In this document: one piece after another, positions 1 through 9,975 of the stretch
How the letters are laid out: each line of letters begins with the position of its first letter
Position numbering within the stretch: the stretch's first letter is position 1
Notes under the pieces: model-generated
The model's input: only the letters and a program-made list of their open reading frames with translations
Database searches by the model: none
What the model was told of the DNA's origin: nothing
Position numbers and translations under genes: made by a program
Assembly: GCA_000277445.1 (NCBI GenBank)
Contig: AJWJ01000349.1
Coordinates: 1 to 24,799 of the forward strand
Direction of reading: 5' to 3'
DNA length: 24,799 bases
From: Polysphondylium violaceum
Lineage: Eukaryota > Evosea > Eumycetozoa > Dictyosteliales > Dictyosteliaceae

Positions 1-126
1 TTTTACTAAAACTTTTTTTTTTTTTTTTTTTCGAACGAAAGAATTTTTTTTCATCAAATCACTCCTTCATTGCTGTTGTTTAGGAATAAGCACGATATTA
101 ATATTTAATATAATAATTAGACAAAG

Positions 127-655
127 ATGACACAAAAGAGACGTAATCACGGTAGATCCAAACACGGTCGTGGATCTGTTCCATACATCAGATGCACCAA
201 CTGTGCCCGTTGTGTCCCAAAGGTATTTATCATATTTCTATTACTACCACCACCACTACTACAGAGGATTCATGATATATGTTTAGCATTATTATACTAG
301 ATGGATAATTTTTGATTCCCGATAATATTTTCAATGTAGTTGGTGATGGTTTTTTTCGAGATAAAACAGTGATTCTAATTATAAAACTTTTTAAAATCTA
401 TAGGACAAAGCTGTCAAGAGATTCTACATTCGTCCAATCGTTGAAAACGCTGCCGTCAAGGATATCTCTGATCAAGGTGTCTTCAATGAAGCTGGTTACA
501 AATTCCCAAGAACCTACGTCAAGTCCCAATACTGTATCTCATGTGCTATTCACTCCCACATTGTCCGTGTCAGATCCAGAGAAGATCGTAAGATCCGTAC
601 TAGACCACAAAGACCAGGTGCTAAAATCGTTAAAGCCGGTGAAAAAAAACACTAA
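127..655 (+). CDS. rps26: 40S ribosomal protein S26 (eS26)
   Basis: Two exons, 127-222 and 404-655, with a GT...AG intron at 223-403, give a 115-residue protein, the usual length of eS26. The start begins [16 protein letters not shown] and is followed by the zinc-finger cysteines CTNCARC (residues 23-29). Exon 2 carries [17 protein letters not shown], the second cysteine pair and the conserved core of the family. The protein is a component of the small ribosomal subunit near the mRNA exit channel (family knowledge). Codon use is C-ending and restricted, unlike the neighbours, as expected of a very highly expressed gene. The intron interrupts the coding sequence after codon 32, in phase 0. It converges with the kinesin gene downstream; the 3' ends lie about 190 bp apart. 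Confidence 0.97.
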
Positions 656-841
656 ACTGATTTCCTCATCTCTTTAATAAAATAATTTTTAAAAAAAAAA
701 AGCAAAACAACTTATCAATCTTTGATTTATCATTTTTATTTTATTATCATCATCATTAAAACAAGGACATCCATTCACATTATTTACTTTGTTGTAATAG
801 CATAGAAATAAAGAATATTTTTTTTAAAACCAAAAAGTTAT

Positions 842-3800
842 TTATTCAATTGGTAAATTTAATAAAGATCTAATGCCAATATAAATTGATTGAGTTATAC
901 TACGAATAACTTGAGAAATTGTTTGAGAGTATAATTTAACTTTTTCTATAAAATCACTATATAATATCATGGTCATGGATTGTTCATCATTGGATGATGA
1001 TGTTGTTGTTGTTGTTGATGTTGTATTAGATTTTGTTGATGTTGTATTAGATGTTCCACATTGATTTAATTTCAAATCATCTAACTCTTTGTTTAATTGT
1101 GTTATCTTTTTTGTTTGGCCGTCTTTTTCTTGAGTTAAGATTGTTACCTTTTCTGTCAAGCTTGTTACCTCTTCTGTCAATCCTTTAATTTCTTGTTTGC
1201 TTTGAGATAATTCTTGAGATAATTTTTTGTTCTCTAAAGCCAATTGATTTCTTTGTGCCATATCTAGAGTATTTGAACCCAGGGTTTTAATTGTTTTTTC
1301 TTGAATAGTAATTGTTTCACTTAATTTTGTTATATTGGCATTTAATGTTGTTTTTTCCATATTTAAACTTGTAATTTGATTATTCAATTTGATAGTATTT
1401 GTTTCTAAAATTGTGATTTTAGTGTTTAATGCTGTAATTTCATTTTCTTTGGTTCTTAATTGTTCCAAAACATTTGAGCCATGACCACGTAATTCATTAA
1501 ACAATGATACACCTTTAGAGACTACATTTGAATGTAAAACCATTGTAATTGGAAGTTTTGATAATATTGCTTCAAATATAAATGGATCTAATAATAATTT
1601 TAACATTAATATTAATTTAATTGCTGTTGTTTATAATAAAATAATTTGATTCTTACCATCATTTTGATCTGATAAAACTTTGTAATGTTTAGAAGATTGC
1701 TCTTTGTAGTTTTTTTTCATTTCTGTTGTCAGTTTAGAATGCTCACTAATTAATAAGAATAATAATTGTTAGTATTTAAATCATATGAATATTGAATTGT
1801 TTAAACCTATACTCTATACATACATTAATGCTATTGATTGCTTCAGAAGATCTTTAATCAAATATCTATCAAGAGAAAGTGGAACAGAGTGAACACTAAA
1901 GAATTCTAAACTTTCTTTTCTTTCATTGAATCTCTTTGTAATATCACCACTATAAACTGTATAATAAAGACCAGAGAAAAGTAATACGATTACAAAGATA
2001 AAACTAAATATTTTATAAAACTTTTTACTCTCTTTGTGATTATTATCAAGTATTGGTTGTTGATGTTGGGGTTCCTCTATTTGTTGTTCAATTGGTTCTA
2101 TATTATACAGTTGATGTATTTGTTGGTTTAATTGTTGTTGATGTTGATGTTGTTGTTCTCTTTGTTGAATTTCCAATTGTTGTTGTTTTTGTTCCAATTG
2201 TTGTTGTAATTGTTGTTGTTTTTTAATTTGTTGCTCTTGTTGTTCAATTTGTTGTTTTTGTTGTTCTATTTGTTGAATTTGTTGTTGATGTTGTTGTTGA
2301 TGTTGTTCCAATTGTTGTTGTTTTTGTAAAAGTTCATTTGATAATGATATTAATGATGTATTGGTAGTAGTAGTGGAGGATACATGGGATGATAAATTAT
2401 TAATTGTACTTGATGAAACTTGCTGAGCTTTAAAGCCCAAAAAAGTACTTTCATCATCACCTTGATTATTAATCAACAAGGGAACTAAATTATATTTTTG
2501 ATCATTTACTACTTGCTCTACATTGTCATCATTATTATTTCTATCACGATCGCCTATTTGATTATTATTTTGATCTAAAACAGTGATTTTACGACTATTA
2601 TTTTCCAAGACATTTGATATTGTTTGAATAATATCACCACGATGTAAAATATCATCATCAAGGGAATTATTGTCTGATAACTGATCTTCATCATCTACTT
2701 TGATAATATTAAATTCATCTTCTAAATCAATTGATTTTTGACTAATATTATCATCATCATCATCACCATCATTTTGATCAATAGCATTAATATTTAATAA
2801 AGTTGGTGGTGACATTATTGGTGAAATATTATTAATTAAAGGTGTAATATCATTTGATTGTAATGTTGTTGTGGTTGTAGTTGTAGTAGTAGTTGTATTT
2901 TTAATAGGTGTAATTGTAGTTGTGTTTGGAATATTATTAACGACTTGATTTGAATCTAAAATAACATTTGTAAATCCAAAATCTTTTTCTTTAATTTTTG
3001 ATGGTGAATGATATGGTGAAGAAGAATCATTATCACTATTATCATCATCATTATCACTATTATCACTATTTTCATTATCATTATCATTATTATTAATAAT
3101 ACCACTATTACCGCCATTATTAAAATCATCAATATCAACAGCACCATCCATATCAAAACCAATATCATCATCATTATTATTATTATTAACATTATTAACA
3201 AGTCCTTGTTGAATTGGCAAAGATTTAAAATTTAAAAGTTCTTGGTTTGTGATTTCAAGTTTAAACTTTAAATCTTGAATAATCAAAACATTATCTTTTT
3301 CTTGTTTAATCTTTTGTTCCAATTCTTTTTGAAGATTGAGTACCTCTTGCTTGAGTTCATTGTAGGTGAGTTGTTGATTGATTTTTGGTCTATTTGTAAT
3401 TCTCTTTGCACGAATACCAAAGAGAATGGTTGATATAGTTTCATTTTCATTGTAATTACTTGGAGAGCATGCAATAATGAGTGAGGTCTTTGCATTGCCA
3501 CCAAGTGATTCTTGAAGTACACGTGTTAATTTACTATCTCTATAGGGAATATGTGCTTTGCCTGTTGTAAGTGAATTGATAACTGATCCAAGAGTAGATA
3601 GTGACATATTGATATTTTTAGCTTCCTCCATTCTCTGACCTTCAGCACCAGTCTTGGATGCTCTTTCACTACCTGCTAAATCAACTAAAAATAGCTTTGA
3701 TGATTTTGAACTAGTCAAGATATTTTGTTGTGATAACTCTATCATAACAATTGAATGACTTCTTGAACTTGCTGCACTCATATCTATATTAATTTGTTTG

Positions 3801-4629
3801 TTAATAGTCTATAAAGATTATAGTATTTATATATGTATATATATTTACTTGTTGAAGCAACAGCTCTATTATTATTTGCAGTATTTAAAAAATCAAATGC
3901 TTCATCAGTTGTTGAGATAATTTGTTCAGTGATATTTTCAACATAAATACCATTATTTGGATGTTCTCTAATTGATAAATTTATTTTTGTTGCTAATAAT
4001 AAAAGTTAATATATAAATAGAAATTAAATATATCTACTACTATACATACGATCATAAAGATCATTAATCTTTTCTTTATATAATTCAAAAGCAGACATTT
4101 TTAAAGCAAAGGCAATGGAGATTGAAGAGTTTTCTTCTCTCATTTTTTGGATACCAAAAAAGATATCTTCAATGACACGTGGTATAATACCATAGTTTGA
4201 TTCACCTTGATCATCATTGCCCTCTTCACCATAGATTGTAAATGTTTTACCAGATGCAGTTTGACCATATGCGATAATGGTACCATGATAACCATCGAGA
4301 AAGTCTTTGACAATTGGTGTTGCAACATCTTGAAAGATTACATTTTGAGAGTCTTTGAATCCAAATACTCTGTCAAAAGAGAATTGTGGATTATTACCAT
4401 CCTTTTGTCTAATACTAAATGATTTTTCATCGTGAAACTGTACAATGGAATGTTCATTTCTTTTAGACTCCAATTCAGTCAATGGTCTAAATCTACATAC
4501 TACACGTATACTGCTTCCAGTAGTAGTAGTACTATTAAAACTCTTATTCATTGAAGATGGTGAAGCTGGTGGACTACTTGAAAAAATTCCACTATTATTT
4601 AATGATGTATTTAAATTATTATTATCCAT
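842..4629 (-). CDS. kif7: N-terminal-motor kinesin with membrane anchor, K7/Kif7-like
   Basis: Five exons on the minus strand: 4629-4050, 3992-3849, 3783-1824, 1745-1657 and 1587-842, totalling 1172 residues. All introns have GT...AG ends and phases that keep frame. The motor domain spans about residues 40-370: P-loop GQTASGKT (122-129), switch [11 protein letters not shown] (about 242-251), switch II DLAGSE (276-281). Splicing rebuilds the family motif ...[14 protein letters not shown] across exons 2 and 3. The motor is closest in style to conventional kinesin and should be plus-end directed. After the motor come a short coiled coil, an Asp/Asn/Thr-rich region, a Gln-rich stretch (about 725-805), one clear transmembrane helix (about 830-852, [14 protein letters not shown]) and a second coiled coil (about 966-1100). 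Dictyostelium K7 is an Asn/Gln/Thr-rich, conventional-kinesin-like motor found on perinuclear membranes in developing cells, which fits. The symbol rests on this resemblance and on elimination of central-motor kinesins such as Kif9; the exact paralogue is less sure than the family. Confidence 0.82.
2096..2335 (-). repeat. CAA-rich low-complexity tract encoding poly-Gln
   Basis: Within kinesin exon 3, an imperfect run of TTG/TTGTTG on the + strand (CAA/CAACAA in the gene) encodes a Gln-rich segment with heptad-like Leu, Ile and Glu interruptions. It lies between the Asn-rich region and the membrane helix, and could form a Q-rich coiled coil. Such tracts are common in dictyostelid proteins and are expected to vary in length between strains. 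Confidence 0.85.
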
Positions 4630-5419
4630 TTTATAGCGCTATCTTATTGATAAAGGATAGATAATATTTAAATTGGTTTATTATTATTATTATTGTTATG
4701 TTGCTGCTGTTGTTTGTTTCTAGATTACAGGTGATGTTTTTTTTTTCTTTTATATATATGTTTTTTTTTGCTTATTTATATTATTATCTGTATGTTTTTT
4801 ATGCTCTTATTTCTATTGTTATTATAGCTATTATTTTCTAATGATATCTAATTGTCTGTGTTTATATACTATACTATAATGGTTTACAAATCTATTTACA
4901 AAGTAATTCTTTTATATAAGACAAATAATAGAGTGTGAGGTGTTGAAGTGATGAAATTGAATATAAATGATGAAGGTGAAGTTGAAAAGGATATCTATCC
5001 TCTCCTCTTATTTGTACAGATTGTTGAAAAAATAGAAAAATAAATAAAATAAATAAAAAAAAAAAAAAAAAGAAAAATGTTGTAGATTCTGGTGATGAAA
5101 GTAAAAATAGGGGGTGATAAGCAGTGTGTGTGTGTTGTGTGACAGGCCCAAAGAAAGATGTTTTTGGGGTGTTGTGTGGGTGGTAATTGTGCAAAACAGT
5201 AAAAAATTTTACAAAAATAAAATTCTAAAATTTTCATCGGAAACAAAAGGCAATAATAATAATAAAAAAAAAAGAAAAATAGGTGATGTTGGTGAGTCAG
5301 TTGGTAAGGAGTCTAATAAATTTAATATAGGTTTAGGGGCTTTACTCAACATTATCACTTTTAATAAAAATAATTAAAATAATAGTTTTTTCAGATACTT
5401 TTTTAGTATAAAAACATTT
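4630..5419. other. Intergenic region holding the kinesin promoter
   Basis: About 790 bp between the kinesin start codon and the 3' end of the propeller-like gene. It contains T-rich and A-rich runs (a poly-A run near 5053-5071) and an atypical G/T-rich block at about 5106-5185. A + strand open frame at about 5114-5377 has no ATG start, low complexity and no recognisable motif, so I do not call it a gene. Confidence 0.6.
5106..5185 (-). promoter_or_regulatory. G-box / CA-rich element cluster upstream of the kinesin
   Basis: Three G/T-rich blocks on the + strand: AGGGGGTG (about 5109-5116), an alternating GTGTGTGTGTTGTGTG tract (about 5125-5141) and GGGGTGTTGTGTGGGTGG (5166-5183). Read in the direction of the kinesin gene they are CACCC/ACACCCA-type elements about 480-555 bp upstream of its ATG. 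In Dictyostelium such G-boxes or CA-rich elements bind G-box binding factor and drive post-aggregative genes. Such G-rich DNA stands out strongly in this AT-rich intergenic background. Binding itself is inference. Confidence 0.5.
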
Positions 5420-7253
5420 TTAGTTTTTATTATTATTACTTAAATTTTTAATTGCATTATCTAAATCATCGAGTTTCTTTGTGTGAGTATCCAATACTCT
5501 TTCAATTGATCCTATTTTATCCAATAATATATTTTGAAATAATTGAAATTCTTTAAAGAATATTGATAAATTTGGTTGATTATCATTATTATCATTATTA
5601 TTATTCTTATTATTATTATTATTGATCAAGTTATAAACATTTAAATGGACAGTAAATAAACTATATGGCTTTGGTAATAGAGTTGAAGTGATAGAAGAGC
5701 ATTTCTCACCTTGCATTACTAATAATTTAAAATGTTTTTGATTTTGAATTAATGAAATACCTTTACAATAAATTTGGTTATTACCATTGTTACTATCTAG
5801 AGTACTACTACCACTACCACTACTAATATCTAATTTATATTGATATTGAATAATATTACTAGTACTATCTATTGTTAAGAAATAAATAAAATGTGAAAGT
5901 GTTGAAGAGATGATTAAATTTCTATTATCACTCGAGTATAAAGATAGATTTGGATTCTGTAATTGAATATCTTTACTTTTAAATATATTAAATTGTTGAA
6001 TTTGTTGTTTACTTATTTTAAATTGATATATAGTGAAATTATTTCTTTGTTGTTGTTGGTGTTGGTGTTGGTGTTGGTTTTCTTTAATATTTGAGATATT
6101 AAATAAAGTATCATTATTGTCACTTTTATCTATCATAAATAATGATGATATCAGACTACTGTTACTATTACTATTACCACTATTAATTTGAATAATTTCG
6201 GATTCTTGTTGTTGTGAATTTAAAAATGATATCTTTGGCATTACTTGAGTTGATAAGGAAAATAAATCCTTTTTCTCTTTTAATTGTATATCTACTTTTT
6301 CATTTGATCTGATAATATGTTGACATAGAATGATAAAGTGTTCATTATCTATCCATTCAATTAAATGGTATTCTTGTTGTTCATCACCATCATCATTATT
6401 ATTATTATTATTATCATCTTTTTTATATATAGATTCATTATATTTTGGTATTTTATAATCTTTATCTAAATAAATAAAACTATTAAAAGACAATAAATGT
6501 AATTGATTATCCTCTGTAGATCTATGGTTTATATTATAATTAATAATGTTGTTCTTATAAAAAAGTATGATTATTATTATTATTATTATACATACAATAA
6601 CAAATTATTATATAAAGGTGACCATTTAAAATGTTTAATATTGTAATGTGTTTTAAATGAATGTACATGTAATAGATTATTTAATAAATGATTAAAAAAC
6701 AATAGAAATAATGTATTCTTAAATGATACAGTTAATACATATTGAACATCAATGTTGTTTGATGTTGTTGTTTTTAACCATTTCATATTAATACGATTAT
6801 ATTCTTGATTTTCTAAAGAGTGATAGGGCTCAGGCAATAGATTCCCACTATAAACTAGTTTATCACCTTTATAAATAGATAATTGTTTAAAATTTGAAAT
6901 TGAATAATAATCTTGATTAATTACATTATATTGATTATATCTAAACACACAGAGATAGATAAATAGTGTTAATATAAATCACTAAATCTAATATATATAT
7001 ATCATTATTATATTTAAATTTATATTTACATTATGTCAATGTTAAAAGATTTAAATTTAGAAAAAGAATTTTTATTTGAATCATATGTAATTGATTGTAA
7101 AACTTGTTCTTTATTTCTAAAAGATGGACAAGATAGTATCTCTACTTTATCCAATGGGTTGGAGTTTACTGATTGATCGAGATAGTTAACATTATTGTAA
7201 AGATAACATTGATCATATAATTTATATGAGCCAATTAATAGATCATCAACCAT
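5420..7253 (-). CDS. Unrecognised WD/beta-propeller-like protein with C-terminal helix
   Basis: Three exons on the minus strand, 7253-7030, 6940-6596 and 6521-5420, encode 556 residues; all junctions are GT...AG and keep frame (phase 2 at both introns). I do not recognise the family. Splicing across exons 2 and 3 produces FKWSPLYNNLLL followed by STEDNQLHLLSF, a pattern typical of WD40-type blades (aromatic-W-S-P turn, then a small-residue and hydrophobic strand). Other repeat-like strands are YHLIEWIDNEHFIIL and FIYFLTIDSTSNIIQYQYKL. The last 40 residues (LLDKIGSIERVLDTHTKKLDDLDNAIKNL) form a probable coiled coil. Asn, Gln-His and Ser runs interrupt the middle. There are no membrane segments or signal peptide. 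An E2F-like site lies 80 bp upstream of the ATG, hinting at S-phase expression. A WDCP-like or other scaffold propeller is possible but unproven. Confidence 0.75.
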
Positions 7254-7333
7254 TGCAAAAAATCTAAAAAATCGAAAAATTTTAAAAAAATCATTTTGTT
7301 GCTTTTTTTCGTGTGTTGTTTTAAAGCCACAAG

Positions 7334-7343
7334 TTTGGCGGGA
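7334..7343. promoter_or_regulatory. E2F-like site TTTGGCGGGA
   Basis: TTTGGCGGGA matches the E2F/DP consensus TTTSSCGS closely, and is one of very few GC-rich 8-mers in non-coding DNA here. It lies 80 bp upstream of the ATG of the minus-strand propeller-like gene and downstream of the EXD2-like gene's stop, so the propeller-like gene is the likely target. Dictyostelids have E2F and DP proteins and the pocket protein RblA. Binding is inferred from the motif only. Confidence 0.45.
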
Positions 7344-7493
7344 GTGGGAAGTTAGGGTAAAGTAATCTTGATAGTATTGGGTGACACTTTAGTTGTTTAC
7401 TACTGATCTCCAAAAAGTCATTTGAAGACTCATGATCGATTACTTATTTAAATACAATAAAAATGTAATTTGGAAGAACAAAACTTTATTTCT

Positions 7494-9518
7494 TTATTTA
7501 TCAACAGACCAATGAGGAGATAAAAACTTTGGTTGCATAGTTTCAACAAAATTTCTTCTCCATAATATAATAAATCTTTTTAAACCTTCTTCTCCATCTG
7601 CCAAAACTTTATCCATTACTTTTTTTTCAAAAGATACAAAGTTTTCATCCTTTGTCTTTGTAGCAATTGATATTAATGATTCCAATTGTTCTAATGTTAA
7701 ATTTATATCTATATCCATATCTGTACTTGTATTTGCATTTGTATCATCACCACCACTACTATTACTATTACTATCATCTTGATCTTCATCATCTTTATCT
7801 TTATCATTATTATTACTATTAATATTATTATTAATATTATTTATATAATTATAAACTTCTTTTTTAATTAAATAAAGTTTATCAGATGGGATTTTAGCAG
7901 CATGAGCCTTTTGACGATTTGATAGAGACAAAGCCAAGGTATTGTCATCAGGATATAATTGATTCTTTAACAAGAGTGCTTTTTTTGATACTTGAAAAGC
8001 AGTATGATTTTGAATGTAGGCAGTAGAGTTTTCTATGGGGACTTGGTATTGGGCAGAGATGATCATTTTCATGATTTGTAAACGTTTGTCGACAGACATG
8101 TGACAATTAAAACAGAGTAATACAACATCATGAGATGAATGACTTTTGGATTCCACAGGGAAATAGGTACGATAGCAATGAGACACAATCGAGTGACGTA
8201 ATAGTTTATAATCAGATGCACAAACTACACATCTATTTTCCTTGTTTGCTAAATAAAACTCATCATCGGCATGTCCATTACCCTTGGGAGAGAATCTTAA
8301 TTTAATGGTAAGAGGTTCTTGATTTACAATGTCTGCCAAATTACGTGAAACATACCATTGTACCTTTTTCTTACTAATATTACACAATAACACATTATCT
8401 GGACTCAACATTAAACAATTATCATAAAGTACACGACGGTCTGGTATTAAATTCTTTAAGTTGATATAACCTGGTAAACTTTCAACATTCTCCTTTTTAC
8501 TGCCACTATTACTATTACTATCTTTTTTTTTGTTTGGATTATTCTTGACTTTGAATGTTGTATTTAAGAATGGATGAATAAAGGAATAGCAATCTGTATC
8601 TTGACCTTTGATTGGATCAAGACTACGCGAACGATAGGTATTGAAACAAATTCTAAATATTTCTAAACCAACCCAAGCATCGGCGGCGGCATAATGTATT
8701 TGTTCTTGACTTAGATTTTCCTCACCCCATTCACTACATCTAATGTGATAGTTTTTATCCAAACGCACATTCATCACACTATCGGCGATGGTAGCCAATC
8801 CATTACCTGTAAAGAATGTAAGTTTTGCCAAGGGAACCAAATCTACACAACTCTTTGTAATTGTTGTAAAAGTGTTGAATATATTTAAAGCATCTTGATG
8901 AATTGCGACACCAACTTTAATTAAACGTGGATCTTGTAGTATCAATTGTAAAGCGGTTGGCATTTTATATTGCATTTGTGATAGTTGTATTAAATATACA
9001 TTTGTCAATGTACTCAATTGTAATAATGCAACTGTAGTGACTCCATCCTTTGTATGACCCCATTCTGCATCTAATCCCAATATAAAATCTAATCCATGAT
9101 TATTATTTTCATTACATTTTGGAAACAACATTAATTCATTATTATTACTATTTTCATCTTGATTACTATTATCTTGATTGATTCCCATTTTATTTAATAA
9201 ACTAGTATATAATTCATTTAATATTTGATTACATTCTGTTGAATCTTTAATGACAAATATATTTAAATGATCTGGTAATTTAAAAAATGGTCTATGATCT
9301 TCTTTTTTTAATACTGTTGTAGTTGTGGTATTTGTATTTGTAGTTGTAATGTTACTACTATTATTATTACTTGTTGTAGTTGTACTAGTACTAATTGTTT
9401 TAATATTTAATATTTGATTATAAACATTATGAAATTCATGTTGTTTTGAAAATGTGTTTTTAATTTTAGTTGACCATGATATATTCTTTAGATTTGATTT
9501 GTTTTCTAAAACTTTCAT
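7494..9518 (-). CDS. EXD2-like 3'-5' exonuclease with C-terminal Cys/His module
   Basis: A single-exon, 674-residue protein starting at the only plausible ATG. Residues about 145-295 form a DEDDy exonuclease of the RNase D/WRN type: Exo I LDAEWG (D150, E152), Exo II VGVAIHQDALNI (D209) and Exo III HYAAADAWVGLEIF (Y276, D280); all four metal-binding acidic residues and the Tyr are present. Residues about 425-480 hold CVVC, LRHSIVSHCYR, SSHDVVLLC and CFNCH, a zinc-binding HNH-like module. This pairing matches EXD2, which in animals acts in double-strand-break end resection and at mitochondria. An N-terminal Thr/Asn-rich stretch (41-70) and an Asn/Asp-rich stretch near 565-600 are lineage-typical inserts. 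I see no membrane anchor like that reported for human EXD2. It shares its upstream region with the divergent Sac gene. Confidence 0.85.
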   Translation of the reverse strand: MKVLENKSNLKNISWSTKIKNTFSKQHEFHNVYNQILNIKTISTSTTTTSNNNSSNITTTNTNTTTTTVLKKEDHRPFFKLPDHLNIFVIKDSTECNQILNELYTSLLNKMGINQDNSNQDENSNNNELMLFPKCNENNNHGLDFILGLDAEWGHTKDGVTTVALLQLSTLTNVYLIQLSQMQYKMPTALQLILQDPRLIKVGVAIHQDALNIFNTFTTITKSCVDLVPLAKLTFFTGNGLATIADSVMNVRLDKNYHIRCSEWGEENLSQEQIHYAAADAWVGLEIFRICFNTYRSRSLDPIKGQDTDCYSFIHPFLNTTFKVKNNPNKKKDSNSNSGSKKENVESLPGYINLKNLIPDRRVLYDNCLMLSPDNVLLCNISKKKVQWYVSRNLADIVNQEPLTIKLRFSPKGNGHADDEFYLANKENRCVVCASDYKLLRHSIVSHCYRTYFPVESKSHSSHDVVLLCFNCHMSVDKRLQIMKMIISAQYQVPIENSTAYIQNHTAFQVSKKALLLKNQLYPDDNTLALSLSNRQKAHAAKIPSDKLYLIKKEVYNYINNINNNINSNNNDKDKDDEDQDDSNSNSSGGDDTNANTSTDMDIDINLTLEQLESLISIATKTKDENFVSFEKKVMDKVLADGEEGLKRFIILWRRNFVETMQPKFLSPHWSVDK

Positions 9519-9975
9519 ATTACAATATTAATGTGTATAATAATATCTGCTGAAATAAATTTGAAATTTTCCTTGCATGTTTTTTTTTTGGAGAGTTTAT
9601 TAAATTTTTTTTTTTTCAAAATTTTCTCTTTTTTTTTTTCGTAGTATTTCATTGAATCTTTGTATGCACCATAGGTTGTTGCCCACAAAGATGATTTTTT
9701 GTAGGCAAAAAAAAAAATTTAAAAAAAATTAAAAAAAATAATTATCCCACAGGGAAAATCAACACTTTTCTTTTTTTAGAACAAACACACAGCACACATC
9801 ACTCAATACACATTACATTATTTGTTTACTTTTTTTTTTGTTTATTTGTTTTTACATATTATAGTGTTTGCATAAAACATATATACACCATCAATCAATC
9901 CAATCAATCAACCAATATCATCATTAAATGAAATAACTATCATAGTGTGTGATTGCAAACGAAAAGAAAAAAGAA
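9519..9975. other. Divergent promoter region between EXD2-like and Sac genes
   Basis: 457 bp separating two divergent start codons. It contains long T and A runs (about 9580-9740), a CA-rich stretch (ACACACAGCACACATCACTC, about 9785-9804) and CAATC repeats near 9891-9913, shortly before the Sac gene start. No gene is supported here. A run GCCCACAAAG at 9681 resembles the small-RNA upstream element of Dictyostelium, but no folded RNA is evident downstream. Confidence 0.5.

Noticed and set aside
842-1606. Independent 254-residue coiled-coil gene
   Set aside because: Frame, phase and splice sites at 1745, 1657 and 1587 join it to the upstream kinesin; only 35 bp of AT-rich DNA separate its apparent ATG from the preceding donor-like exon end.
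2956-3201. Minus-strand frame rich in Ile and Met inside kinesin exon 3
   Set aside because: Out-of-frame reading of Asn/Asp codon repeats; a shadow of the real exon.
5114-5377. 87-codon + strand open frame in the kinesin upstream region
   Set aside because: It starts at GTG rather than ATG, spans the G-box cluster and A-rich filler, and has no recognisable domain; better explained as regulatory DNA.
9681-9690. Small-RNA upstream element (DUSE-like) GCCCACAAAG
   Set aside because: One match to a short degenerate consensus; no stable RNA structure visible about 60 bp downstream on the + strand.
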